This document shows positions 1 through 11,786 of a DNA stretch of 64,000 nt, piece by piece. The translations under genes and the position numbers were made by a program. Source of the stretch: Tilletiaria anomala UBC 951 (taxonomy: Eukaryota > Basidiomycota > Exobasidiomycetes > Georgefischeriales > Tilletiariaceae); assembly GCF_000711695.1 (NCBI RefSeq), contig NW_013546992.1, forward strand, positions 1 to 64,000. The letters are read 5' to 3'. Positions within the stretch are counted from its first letter, which is position 1. Each line of letters starts with the position of its first letter. The notes under the pieces were generated by a model that worked only from the letters and a program-made list of their open reading frames with translations, was not told the origin of the DNA and searched no databases.

Positions 1-93
1 TAACCCTAACCCTAACCCTAACCCTAACCCTAACCCTAACCCTAACCCTAACCCTAACCCTAACCCTAACCCTAACCCTAACCCTAACCCTAA
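1..93. repeat. Telomere, (TAACCC)n
   Basis: About fifteen uninterrupted copies of TAACCC run from the first base to about position 93, then the sequence becomes unique. This is the C-rich strand of a TTAGGG-type telomere, read from the left chromosome end, so the window starts at a true chromosome terminus. TTAGGG is the repeat of many filamentous fungi and basidiomycetes. The assembled tract is probably shorter than the real telomere. Confidence 0.97.
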
Positions 94-2376
94 AATCGAC
101 ATGAGCATGGCACAACCCCGGCCGCAACTGGAATATTCGTTCGGTGCGCATCAGGGCACCTTCCCTCGCAGGGGATGCGAACAGATTTAGGCACTTCAGG
201 CTTCAGGCCTCTGGACAAGAAGCCCACTAACATCCTGCCAGGGACGCCGGCATGGCCGCCGCCGCCTTGAAACGCTAACGGGCAGTTAGCATTGCGCCTC
301 AGGCCGCTGCGCTGCAATCTAACATCTTGCTGGGAAGTCGGAAGCGCCACGGATTACGTATATACTAGAACGTGCAAGGGAAGCGCAGCGCGGTCCTTGT
401 CGGCCACCCTCTTTAGTGCCGATCTCAGAGCTCAAATCACGCTAATGTACCGACCAGCCAAATTCAGACTATCGGAGACGCGACGATTAGGAAACGCTGC
501 CGCGGGAAGTGTGCAGCCAGCAGCATAACACCCGGCAGCACACCCGCAGTCACCCAGTGCCACACGCTGAAAACCAGACGCACTTCACCAAGCCACAAGT
601 GAAGTCAAAGTTCATGCATTTTCGATGTGCACCCACCCATCATTCTCGATCGCTCTTCTACGCAGCGTTTATTCACCCCCGTCTTTCGCGTGTCAGTGTG
701 GATGCCGTACATAACCAAAGTTTGCGTCTCTGCTGTATACACAAAAGGGTGCCCAGTGGCAGACGGCTTTGACGCTCCGTACATTTTGTATCACAATGTA
801 GTCCAAACCGAACTTAGTTCCAAATCCAATTGCGCCGATTTCTATTGAGCCCGAGTAATCAATAACTCCTGGGTTTGCGTCAACGAGTTGGAAATGAGAC
901 CTTGGGAAACAACAGATGTCCTTAGTACCGAAGTCTCGCAAGGCGTACAGAATGATGATAAAGAAAGATACAAAAGCTAAATGGTGTGGACGGTAGTGAC
1001 TGTGTTCTGACTGCGGAACTGTTCACAGATCTCGCTCGCTACCGATGGAATAATTATATCACTGATTTATGGGTACTTATTGCTATTGCTTCCCCAAGGT
1101 TTAACGACTTAATACAGCAGACGAAGTTATTTCCACAACCTAAATGGTCTTGTCAAATGTAAACTAACATTCCTAGTTTATTCGTTGCAATCTTGACATT
1201 GACGGCTCACGGCTTGACTCTCTGCAGGCCGACGCATCTGTAGAATCGAAATTGCACAAAAGTGGGCAAATATGTGATCAGCAATTGTTTAATGCCGCTG
1301 CAAGTGGTCACAATCCGCATCTTTGAAGAGTTACGCCGTCCCTACCACTGGGATCAGGTCAAAAGACGGCAGCTGACTGAAGGGTGTGCACAGTGAGCAG
1401 CCCTTCATCAGGCCGCTCATGCGATCGCAATGGCGAGCCGAATCTACTGGGTCAAGACGGGATCAGCATCGGCCACCTCGTCTGTAAAGTATGCCGAAAT
1501 ATACCTGTGTCTCGTCGGCTCCCGCTCGAATGCTGTGATTATTCACAAGGAGCCACCAAAATTTTTGAAGTCTTGGCTCCTCGAAGAGGTTCGTGATCGA
1601 AGGTTGGAGCCTGCCGCATGATGCGGATGAAAGAGAGTGATTGCATTCGAGCAGCGAGCATGGAGTCCCGCCCAACTCACTGAGATGGACCTCTTGCCAA
1701 AGCACCCTTTGAGATGCTAGCGGATGCTATGCGCATACGCTTAAGGGGACTGCGAATAAACCAATGCTGATGAATTTCATCACGTAAGATGGCTCACGCT
1801 TACTATCCTGCCAAAAAGATGATCCAAATTGCAACTACAACTAGCGAAGTCCCCGAACCACTTTTCGTCGCCTTAGGTTGCTTCAAATGGTGAAGCCATT
1901 GGCTCACATGTTGAGGGGTATTGCGGCCCGAGTAGGTGAAAGACATGCGGTTCAGGTAGGGACTGGATACAAACATTATTTCAATACGAATGCAACAGAT
2001 GATTGAATGAAAGACAAATTTAAAGCAAACTTTCGATGACGAATACGAAGCGGCAGTCAGAGACTTTGAAAAGAAAACAAGAATGATGTTTCCAAAAAGA
2101 GCTTTCCATCAGGCCGTTTCGCTGTTGCGCCTACTCAGCGCCTTGCTGCTGACCCTGCTGGCAGCAATGCTCTGTTGTCGAGACGCGATACCTGGGCGCA
2201 CACGGGATTCTTGGTCCGAGCGTGCATAAGAGCTTCTGCGAGAGTTGGCCGGCAACTTGATGCTAGCGTGGCCCTTTTCATTACCCTGCTTCTCGGGTGC
2301 GCCCTTCAAGCAAGATTCTGCGCAAATGGAGAGCGTTTCCGCAGCGCGGGGCCTTTCCAGTAGATGACGTAGACTG

Positions 2377-2393
2377 CCCTAACCCTAACCCTA
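2377..2393. repeat. Interstitial telomere-like repeat
   Basis: The 17 bases read CCCTAACCCTAACCCTA: two full CCCTAA units plus most of a third, in the same orientation as the terminal telomere. They lie 2.3 kb inward. A tract this short can come from an old chromosome end later covered by new sequence, or from repair of a break with telomeric DNA. Confidence 0.8.
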
Positions 2394-2800
2394 CAATGAG
2401 GATGTCGTACTCGCGCGTCTTGCCGTCACTGCTGAAAATGTCTTGGACGCCAGATGTGCCGTGCTCGATAGCAGCGTTGCCGTCCCGAAACTCCAGGTAG
2501 CCTTGCTCGGCACCTCCTCATAGATGAACATGGCGAGTGCTCCGTGTACGATTTGAATCTCACCAGTGAAGCTGTTCGAGCCGTCCCCGGGTAGCCTCCC
2601 CATATACCTGTGTTTGTGTCGATAAAGTGTAGGCCGTTTCCCCCGGTGATACGCGCACGAGCTGTTTGCTCAACGTCCATCTTCTTTAGAATAACAATAT
2701 CTTCGAAGCACACGTCGACCGCCTGGCATTCAGCACCCAATGCAGCACACGAGCACCGGGACCAAAGTAGGGGAATACGCGGTCCGCCGGTACTGTCCAA
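2380..2800 (-). pseudogene. Decayed coding fragment, family unknown
   Basis: On the minus strand, natural-looking protein segments occur one after another but in different frames. One segment contains FEDIVILKKMDVEQTARARI and GGNGLHFIDTNTGIWG (about 2600-2730). The next contains FTGEIQIVHGALAMFIYEE (about 2510-2570). The third contains YLEFRDGNAAIEHGTSG and runs to about 2400, where the interstitial telomere repeat begins. No splice sites were seen that would join them cleanly, and a stop lies just upstream of the third piece. I do not recognise the family. It reads as a gene remnant cut off by the telomere tract; low-quality sequence is an alternative. Confidence 0.3.
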
Positions 2801-3651
2801 GGTGGGCGCTATGCTTTCTGCAAGTGCCTGATTGCGGTATGGAGCTTGATAGCCTGGCGTGCGTATGTCCTTGCAGGCAGAGTATTGTCAAACCCCATCA
2901 ATACAATAATTGCTTGCTTGCATCTGATATTGCGTGGATGTTCAGATGAGCACCAGGAGCAAGGGTGGAACCATCATTTGGAAACCATTCCATCGATCGC
3001 GGCGTCTCTAAACATGCGAGAGTTCGCAATGAAACAGCGAAGCAAGTCGAAATTATTTCACGAGCTGCGGCCAAAGTGAGCTTCCGTTATTTCGATAAAC
3101 CGATGGAAAGCTCAGGAGGCGCAAAGGAGACATGTCGCCGTGTGCATGGTAAGCGACCAATGCGAACCCTCGCTTCTCGGCTCCAAGCGCCCGGGCCTGT
3201 CAATGACGACGGGCGAGATTAGGCTGTCAACAGCCTGATTTGCCAGATGTTTAACGTCCATGCTAATATGCCTTCCCAGAAGCGGCGCCGCCCTGCAACG
3301 AAGGCACGACACGATTAGATGAGACCTCAGAATGCCGACATATGTAATAAAGCTCGACCCGCAGCACTCCGCCGCCAATGATGGTCCTTCGTGTTATGTA
3401 TGTACTGTACGCTGTGCGCCGTTGGGCGGGGGCCAAAAAAATCACGTCACGTGTGCTGCAGACAAGGGTCAGTTCGACGCGACCACAAGCTCGCCTATAG
3501 CCTGTAAAGTCTATTTACACAGTGGACGCTCTCCTACGTCTGGAAGGTAATGATATATGTAAATCGACGTGCGTAAAGGGCTGCTACCCCTCGTCAAGCT
3601 ACATCCATCGCCACTGCCGGTTGAGCGCGCGGAACTTTCGGAAATTTCAGC

Positions 3652-6263
3652 ATGGCGACGCTGCGGAGCACCAAAAGCAACATCGGCGCAAGTCGCTCCG
3701 ACGACGGCGCCGGCTGTGCAGGCAAGCGGCGAACCGGAAGGTGAGATGGCAACTGCTGGGTTCCCCATAGCGTCTCACTTGAGGATGCTCACCGTCGCTT
3801 GTGTCGACCTTTGGGCAGAATCGATCCGACGCTGATGATGAGCAGCCGGACCGAGGCATTCGCAAAAGCTGGCCTAACCTCTCGGCGCTCTTGCGATCGG
3901 CTGTCTCGCACTGGCTCGTCAGGCAGCCTTGCTGTGACCACTGCTACTTCTAGCAAAGGTTATGGTCGGTCGAAGAGCTACACGCAGCTAGCGCAAGCCG
4001 CTGCGGTAGAACGAGGAAGCTCAAAGGCTAGTGCAAAGCGGCGTCAAGGCTCGAGCACCGCATTAGCTCTACGTGCATCCAACTCGAGGATAAGGCTCGC
4101 ATCTGGCGTCAATAAGGACAAACCTGAAAGAGAGCAAGACGATGACGGCTGGGCTAGTGCAACCGAAGAAGGCAGCACCAACGCCAGTGCTGCATCCTCT
4201 CCAGTCAAAGGAAGCGACGCAGACGACAGCGGAGATGAGGACGCGCTCGTTGTCGGCATCAAGAAGAAAGCACTACCCAAACAAAAGGAGAGTGGATCGA
4301 GTGGTGGGGTGCCGCTTCCAGAGGCATCTACCCTGCGGACCCCAAGAGCGGGCCCGCAGAAATCAGAAGAGAGGGATGAAGATGTTCCTGCTCATGATCT
4401 CCGAAATACGCAGATAATAGACCGAGCACCGAGCGAGCAATCCCAGGACGGATCAGAACGAACGCTGGCGGAAGAGCCAAGCGCTTTTCAAAATGCGATA
4501 AGCGATGGTACCCACAGCGCCACTCCAGAAGCTGCGAATCTGCCTGGTCTAAACACAGACAGCAACATCATTCCCGAGGATCAGCAGCAACTCGCATTTC
4601 CTTCCAGTCAATCCGCAGGCAACCGCAATATCTCGTCTCCGGTGCAGGTGTCCAGCAACGACAGACAGCCCGGTGAGGATGCACGGCGCGCATCATATGC
4701 TGAGACTGAGGCATCTCCCGCGGCAGCTTCGACCCACAGCCGCCTTTCTGTGCGCGCTCGGACTTCAAGTTTGCTGCCGAGGGACAGCGTGCACATTGCT
4801 TCGCCAAAGCTCGATAAACACAACGCTCTGGCTGGCACGCTTGGCAGCCTCTTGGAGGATCGTCCATATCAAGGCGATCGCTTATTACGGAGGTCAGCTA
4901 CAGAAGCCGTATCAGAACGTGAGCCTTTTTTTCTGGACACAACAGCGTCACCTCACGCTAACGAGCACTTCTCACTTTCTACGCTTCAGTCTCCCGGCGA
5001 AACTCTACTGCGAGCTTGCAGCCGGTCTCCCCGATGAGCAGCAGCGGCAACCGTGATACCGATATCGGTTCCTTTGGAGATCGAAAGCGCACCATCAGCA
5101 GTCAGTCGCTCACAGCAACCGACGCCGCCAAGCTCGCGGCTCAGCTCCGGCGAGCCCGTGACCACCTCTCCGGCACCGGTGAAGAGGACATACACAGCAG
5201 TTCCTCCCGCCGCGGACATGCCACGTCCTCACTGGGAAAGCTTCCCGAATTTCGGGCCGAAAAGCCCATAAGTTCGACATTTGCCAAGACGCGCACGAAT
5301 GAGGCACAGCAGGAGGCGTTCGTGCAACCCGTCGGCTCTGGCTCGATCTTTTCCGAGGGTTGGACTCATGCGAAGAAAATGGGTGCGCAGACTTCGCTTC
5401 AAGCACAGTCCAACGTCAAGAAGATTCGCTATGTCCTGCCGTATGGCTTGAGCGGCCCGCCGATTGAGAATAATTCACTCAATTCAGCGTTGCTCTCACC
5501 AGCATTCGAGGAAAATGAGTTCGAGTCGAGCTGGGCTCCCGCGTTGGCGAATGCCGCAGGACTTGGATCTCGATCGTCGAGAGGCACGCACATGCACGGA
5601 GAGCTGGCAGCAGATGGCATACCGGTAGGTGACATTTTCGACCTCGATGGCAATGCCATGGTCAATGGCCCCAACGCCACGCCTTTGCACATCATTCATG
5701 GCCTTACCTCCATTTCCAACGAGCCATTTCCTCTCGAGGCCACAGATCTGGCAGCAGGAAGCGACATTCCAGCAGGTCACACAATGCTCATAAAACCTTC
5801 CACCATGCGAGCGATCGCTCTTACTGTACAGGCTCAATCTGTGCAGCGGCAACATACAGTTACTCGGAGGTTCGCCGATCCGATGCGCAACTCTTTGGAG
5901 CGGGTCGCCAGGGCGTCAGGCCGTCTCGGCGCAGTACCGCGCTCCACCGCGTCTTCATCCAAGGCGACCGGCCGATGGGCTCGCTCGCCGATGTCGCAGC
6001 CAAGCACACCTGGTATACCCAGCTGCAGGAAATCGGCGCCAAACAGCCCTACTTTCCCGGACCCTGACTTTTCCCGGAATCCTGGGACATCTCGTGTGGG
6101 GGGCCCAGGTGACGGGATCGGAGGGCACGCTCAGCAGTCCTATGCTGCCCAGCTTGTCGACGCTGCTGAACATCCAGTACGATCGCTCAAGCGAGTTTGG
6201 TCGGGCGGATTAGCGCGAGGAGGGCTTGCTGCTCTCACTAGCACAGCCGAAGAGCCTTCATGA
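3652..6263 (+). CDS. Large disordered protein, TCO89-like TORC1 subunit (tentative)
   Basis: Proposed exons are 3652-3740, 3819-4918 and 4990-6263, giving 820 residues. Both introns (78 and 71 nt) have GTGAG donors and CAG acceptors, and the second carries a GCTAAC branch site; the frame is continuous across both. The protein is rich in Ser, Ala, Arg and Asp with no membrane segment. Near the N-terminus are a basic Ser-rich stretch (RSKSYTQLAQ) and then DDDGWASATEEGSTNASAASSP. This arrangement resembles the conserved N-terminal block of fungal TCO89, a TORC1 accessory subunit. A more ordered segment near residues 620-660 (TMRAIALTVQAQSVQRQH) is the other likely conserved block. Ustilaginomycete-specific disordered protein is the alternative. 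The first ATG could instead be 3835, inside exon 2. It is the gene nearest the telomere. Confidence 0.55.
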
Positions 6264-6657
6264 GACCAGATCAGCGCCTCGCCCACTCTTCCGCTATTCT
6301 TCATATCCAATCGATGTCTAAATGTATTCTTTGCATTTGAATTGTCTGTCATGCTCCAGCTTTCTTCACAATAAAGCGTCGTAAACCGACTATCATGAAC
6401 GTGAGAATCAAGAGGGAGCAGAAATTATAGGAAGTGTCCAGCAGTCGGCCTCTCGGCCGAGAAGCTTCGTCGCAGGCTTACGAAGAGAAGCTCTCAGCAA
6501 AGACCAAATCCCCAATGGAGATCCATATCTCCTGAAGTTGATCCTACACTCCCTCCTCCCACCTCTGCTTTAAACGTGGACCTAGTAGCCGTCGAGCCAC
6601 GGCCTAGCAGCATCAGGAAAGAATCGGGGTGCACGTCTTCCCTCAAGTGATAGCATA
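6264..6657 (+). other. Intergenic, PHB2 5' region
   Basis: This 394-base gap lies between two co-directional genes. It should hold the 3' end of the upstream gene (an AATAAA at about 6371 may be its poly(A) signal) and the promoter of PHB2, with a pyrimidine-rich run at about 6540-6570. I see no further gene. Confidence 0.45.
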
Positions 6658-7753
6658 ATGAATCCTCAGCAAGGACGGCAGGCCCTCGGCCAGATGCTGA
6701 AGCGCTTCCGCGACCAAGCGCAGCGGAGCGGCTTCAACCCTCGCGGATCCGGAGGTTTTGTGGGTGGCAGCGGCAGCGAAGGCTTTGGTGGCCCTAGCCC
6801 TGCTGCCGCAGGAGGTGCAGGAGGTATCCTCCTGCTGATAGCGCTCGGTTTCGGCATCAATGCGAGCTTGTTCAATGTCGATGGCGGTCACCGAGCCATC
6901 AAATATTCCAGGATCAACGGAGTCAAGCAAGATATCTACAACGAAGGCACCCACTTTGTCATCCCATGGTTCGAGTCACCAATCGTATACGATGTCAGAG
7001 CCAAGCCTAGGAGTATCGCAAGCTTGACTGGCACCAAGGACTTGCAGATGGTTAACATTACTTGCCGTGTCTTGTCCCGTCCATCTGTCGAGCAACTTCC
7101 CACGATCTACAGGGAGCTGGGGACAGACTACGATGAGAGAGTGCTTCCTTCGATTGTGAACGAGGTGCTCAAGTCTGTTGTTGCTCAATTCAACGCCTCC
7201 CAACTCATTACCCAGCGTGAGATGGTCTCGCGACTGGTGAGGGACAACTTGACGCAGAGGGCAAGGCGATTCAATCTCGTGCTTGATGACGTCTCCATCA
7301 CGCACGTCGCCTTCTCGCCAGAGTTCACACACGCCGTCGAAGCAAAGCAGATCGCACAACAGACAGCGCTTCGGGCAGCATTCTTGGTGGATCAGGCTGT
7401 GCAGGAGAAGCAGAGCATCATCGTCAAGGCCCAGGGAGAGGCGAGGTCCGCAGAGTGAGTTTACTCCATCGGTGTCAACAACTGCCACCCACACCCTCTC
7501 TGACGCGTTTTTCCCTCATAGGCTGATCGGAGAGGCATTGAAGAAGAACAAAGGCTTTTTGGCGCTACGTAAGCTGGAGGCCGCGCGAGATATTGCGACA
7601 ATTCTCTCCAATTCTGGTAACCGGATCATGCTAGATGCGCAGTCGTTGCTGCTCAACGTGTGAGTCTGCGAGTTGCATGTATTGCCAGTTGACTGGGCCT
7701 AACACACTTCATCCATCAGTGCCGACGAAGACCCTACTGTGAACAAAAAGTGA
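6658..7753 (+). CDS. PHB2: Prohibitin-2
   Basis: Exons 6658-7454, 7522-7659 and 7720-7753 give 322 residues, close to the usual size for PHB2. The protein has a flexible Gly/Pro-rich N-terminus, one membrane anchor at about residues 56-75 ([18 protein letters not shown]), the SPFH/band-7 domain (residues about 75-240, with [20 protein letters not shown] and [20 protein letters not shown]), and a C-terminal coiled coil ([20 protein letters not shown]). Prohibitin-2 forms ring complexes with PHB1 in the mitochondrial inner membrane, where it holds m-AAA protease and supports cristae and respiratory assembly. The N-terminal extension and the sequence around the anchor fit PHB2 better than PHB1. 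Introns are 67 and 60 nt with GTGAGT donors. The last exon is only 34 nt. Confidence 0.95.
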
Positions 7754-7845
7754 TATGAACATATGTCACCTTCACCACTTGCTATCCAATCAACAAAACG
7801 TGTATGATACAATCACAATCGTCTGGCATCAGCGCTCCGCTGCGA

Positions 7846-10091
7846 TCAAGTGCTCTCGCCATCAAAAGCGTACAAGCGGGTCAACATATTCTTCATTGCT
7901 AGCCTCTCATACCGGCGGCCATCCGCAGCTTGTTGTAACGATTCCAATGCACTGCCGGGCGGCATAACAACCTTTAGCAGTGGCTGGTCGCTTTGCTTGC
8001 CGACATGCGCCACCGATGTAGGTGCACATGCCGCAGTGAAGAGAGCTTCATTCGCAATCCGCTTCTTGCCTTCTCTTGTCTCCGCCTCCGCAACGACGTA
8101 CACTTCGACAGAGTTCGCAAACGCGCGTACGGCCACCGCCGTAAAGAAAATGATTCTATCAGATGCGAAGAGTCAGCCAATCATCTACATTGGCGATTGC
8201 CACAGCTTGCCACTCACTCCCCCACTTGCACCTCTTTCTTGAACTCGAGGCCATCTAAAGCGACCGTGCTGAAACGCTGACCATGACCAAGGCTTCTGCA
8301 GGCCATGAGCGCGACTTCTTCCATCCAACCCATCAGCTGCCCGCCGAAGAGGACGCCATTAGAGTTGCAGTGCTCCGGAAAGACGAGGTGCAGCGACCGC
8401 GTCAACGTCTGAGCCGCTGATATCGATGGCTCGAGAGGCTGGGCGGAGCCCAACTCGGCGCTGGTGCTGCGCTCAGCTTCCTCTGGAATCGTTGCATCTG
8501 TCCCGGATGACGGAGAAAGAATAGCCTCGGACATGAGGGAGACGGTGGCCGACCGCCGGCGTCTCGAGCCTCCGTCAGAGCCGAGCGACTCTGCACGCTT
8601 GTGACTGTTAGCATCGACTCCTGAGCGCTCAAAACATGCCGGATCTACTCCAATGCGAATCCCTGCGCGCATGACATCTTCGATCGACCGGCTGAATGCC
8701 TCGTCGTCCGCGATCTCCACAATTATTTGACCTGCGGAAGGGTTTATCGTAACTCCCTCCTCTTGGGCAGCATATGCCCTGGCGATATACTCGAGCTCCA
8801 GCTCATCCAGAGCAATTCGCTGACGCTCTGCTGTCCGTGATGAGCTTCTCTCATTCTTAACGATTTTGCTCGACATATCAATCACCTCGGCGCGTACTTT
8901 ATCCATGACCCGTCGCCTAATGCCGTTCTTTCCCACTGGTTCCTCTCCCACTCCTTTACTATGCTTTGCGCTTTCCATTCGCCGGGCTCGGCGTCGGCCA
9001 GCAAGGCGGTACCGTCGAAGCTCCAATGCAGTTTCTGGGAGCACGGGTGGTAGGCGGAACTTGAGGGGATGCTTCTTCGGTACGACTGTCGATGATGGCG
9101 ATCCGTGTGAGTAGCCAGATGTCTGCACAGCGACAAAAGTCAAGTATGCTGCATGTACGCAAGTATCAGAATCCGGGGCTGTTGAAGGAGCAGAGAAGTG
9201 ATGAGGGCAGCTCACAATGGCTGACATAGGTCATTTTGCCATTCCTCTCCGGTTCTTCCTTCGTGAGCTTCACCCCGACCTCCATGCTACTTCCCCAGGC
9301 TCTATTAACAGCAGCGCTAAGATGTATCAGCTCGCCAAGATAAATTGGCTTCAAAAACAAGACAGCATCGACGCTGATGGTGACGCAAGAAACACCGGCA
9401 TGACGGCGAGCTGCAACAGAGGCGACAATGTCGATCATCTTGAGCAGCGGACCAGACAAGACAGCAGGACGCGGATCAGTCGATGAAGGAACTGAAAAGC
9501 ACATTGAAGGAGTTGTTGTGTATGTAACTTGAACTATAGACGAGCTGACTGGTTTTCCAGCAGATCGTGGATCCAAAACGACTTTGGTGTCCACATTGGC
9601 ATTGCACATCTCGGTTCCCAGCACGTAGTGCGAGACAATGGCGGCGCTTGCTTTGAACGCAGCCAGGGAGAAGAGCAAAGCGCCTGCCGTGACGGCAAGG
9701 CGTGCTACCGCCGCGCTGTGACCCTGCGACGCTATCATCGCCGGGTTCCGTCTGATGGCACCTTCTGGAGATTGGAAGCGTCCAGCCCGAATTTTGATAT
9801 TTATGCGCCCCTCTACGCTCTCGACCTGGCCCGGGTCATACGTGCGGATTAGGTGCACAGTAAGATCAGATCGATGCTTCGACCAGGTAGCTTCTCAAAA
9901 CGAACCAGATGTCAGCCTGATGTGCCAATTGAACGGTGCGAGTGCGATGTTTCGTGGACCATTCCCGATAACACATCCACAGACGATTAGCGACTGCCCT
10001 CGAAGCCAACGGAGTCAAACACGCCTGCGTTTTCGCGCCGCGTGCCATATGTGGTTGAGAGAGCTTTGAGCAGTGATTGCAACTTTGCCAT
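7846..10091 (-). CDS. Double-hotdog acyl-CoA thioesterase (ACOT type)
   Basis: Proposed exons on the minus strand are 10091-9995, 9893-9216, 9148-8218 and 8155-7846 (671 residues). The first intron is uncertain because its donor is GTCGCT; the other two are clear. Two hotdog folds are visible. The first (residues about 150-270) has SGPLLKMIDIVASVAARRH and ends at a TFVAV strand. The second (about 500-625) has SNGVLFGGQLMGWMEEVALM and IIFFTAVAVRAFANSVEVYV. Such enzymes hydrolyse acyl-CoA to free acid and CoA, usually in mitochondria or peroxisomes. A hydrophobic stretch follows residue 70 (ARLAVTAGALLFSLAAF), so membrane association is possible. The 230-residue charged linker between the domains is unusually long. 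An alternative start is the ATG at 10048 (MARGAKTQACL), which looks like a mitochondrial presequence but is in another frame. Confidence 0.8.
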
Positions 10092-10333
10092 GAGCAGTTG
10101 GACTTGACTTTTGAGATTGATTGATGATGGAGTGATGTGATGCCGATGATGCGCTCTTGACACGCCCCATGGTGCGCACCAGCGCGCTATGCTCTTTTTG
10201 GTTGCTGCTCTCACCCCCATCCTTTCATCACCATTGGTCTTGCCGATGGTATCCGACATCCAGCTCTTGCTGCTCGCTCAGCCAGTGCAAGTGAGCCAGG
10301 CATTCCAGGAGCTACCGAGCAGCTTCCGCGAAA
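10092..10333. promoter_or_regulatory. Shared divergent promoter region
   Basis: About 240 bases separate the proposed starts of the acyl-CoA thioesterase (-) and the membrane-protein gene (+), so this interval must carry both promoters. I see no clear TATA box or named factor site. An ATG at 10189 opens a 101-codon frame ending at 10494 that cannot be joined sensibly to the downstream frame. Confidence 0.5.
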
Positions 10334-11786
10334 ATGGGCAACGATCTGTGGACCCTCGTCGTTGTCATTGCTGCGCCCTCTATGTTCCGCAAATTGAACG
10401 CATGGTACTCTTCGCCACAGCCAGCCGCTTGGAAAGCACGATTCACCCCTGTGGTACCGCTCAGGCCCCCCTTAAGGCAAGGATCAGAGGATAGCAGCAC
10501 TCAAGTATATCCGTCACAATATGTGGCATTCTTTCTGGCGTGCATAATTGTTTACATGCACCTTCGAAGCGCTTGGACCGCGACAGACCTCTTCCTTGCA
10601 ACTCGCACAATTATGACGGCTCCAACATCCGAGCTGAAGTCTAAATTAGCATCTATGAGCTATTCGGAAATGGGCTGGAAGGCGAGATGGGGCGAGGAAG
10701 GGTTAGAAAAGCTCATCACAAGACTGAGCAGCTTGGATGGCCGGGTGAGCCGCTGCTTGATTCTTTGTCGCAGATTGATGATGTAGTTTTGACCCGACAC
10801 CTGTCACTATCGGGGCGAAAACAGAGAGCGTATCTGATCAATGGTCCTGAGCCTCTCATTGAATGCCTCTTCTGCAAATCGGACAAGCAATTTGCACAAT
10901 ACGCCATCGCCCGCCGCTCCCTATGGTTTGTCGCACAGGCATCGCTTGTCGGCGCTCTTACGATACCAGGCTCCACCTTGCGTTTTTTCGACGAATTTGC
11001 CACCGGCTTTGGCCTCTCGGCGGGCAACTCAGCCTCACCTCAAACCCTTCCGCAGGCAAGATGGAATAGCAGCCACTGGCGAATACCAGCCACTTGCGGC
11101 CTCTTGGGATTAGCATCCATTAGGGTGGGGGTACTGCTGTACTACGCAACTGTCAGCTCGGATCAGAATCGCATGAACCATGTGAGTTTGCGTTTTTTTA
11201 AAACACCTACAAATACCAATTGCTGGACTCGGCTGATGATGCAATTGTTGCGCGCCCGGTACATGCATAGTGGCACGTCAACTTGCAATTGTTCGAATCA
11301 CTGGCTGCGGCGGCGCTATACATCCTGATCATTCTGTACCCATCGCTAGGTCCGCTGCCTGCTACAGCGCACAGGGTGATTGCCGCACAGCATGCAACTA
11401 TGAAAGCACTGGACAACAGCATCATCGGCCATCAGACCATGTCCTTCAATCGCGACCTTGTTCGAAGGCATCCGGAACTGCAGGACAGGGTGCAACAACA
11501 TTGGGCCACCACCAGGGACAGCGCTGTTGCATCAATTTCCGCTGCAACTCAAGCCAATATCGTGCACAGCACAGATAAAGCAGGAGCAGAATCTGAGCGC
11601 GCCTCGGCAGAGTCATGGCTTGCACAGATGCGACTTGAAGATCTGAAAACGGCGGCGAGGTGCTCAAAAGTGGACGTAAATCAGGAATCAAAGTTGGCGA
11701 TGAATTACGCGAAAAGGATGTGGGACGGTTCGCTGATGGACGATACTATTGACTCTGCCGCAGAGCAGCACAAACATCAACCATAG
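10334..11786 (+). CDS. Multi-pass membrane protein, unknown function
   Basis: Exons 10334-10744, 10774-11181 and 11271-11786 give 444 residues. I do not recognise the family. About five hydrophobic segments are present: LWTLVVVIAAPSMF, YVAFFLACIIVYMHL, LWFVAQASLVGALTI, a segment around GVLLYYA, and LAAAALYILIILYPSLG. A CLFC motif lies before the third. The C-terminal 130 residues are hydrophilic and Ala/Glu-rich, probably helical and cytosolic. The start was chosen at the ATG at 10334, in good context (AAAATGG). The first intron would be only 29 nt (GTGAGC...CGCAG), which is very short for this window, yet it restores the frame exactly. The second intron is 89 nt. Confidence 0.7.

Larger units (their letters stand above)
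94..3651. other. Subtelomeric stretch without a recognisable gene
   Basis: Only short open frames occur here, overlapping on both strands and without recognisable domains or a convincing exon chain. The exceptions are an interstitial telomere tract and a coding-like fragment, listed separately. No subtelomeric helicase gene is visible. The first believable gene starts at about 3652, so the gene-free subtelomere is short. Confidence 0.6.

Noticed and set aside
10189-10494. 101-codon frame with a hydrophobic start before the membrane-protein gene
   Set aside because: Would need an 18-nt intron or other unlikely splice to join the real frame; the ATG at 10334 has better context.
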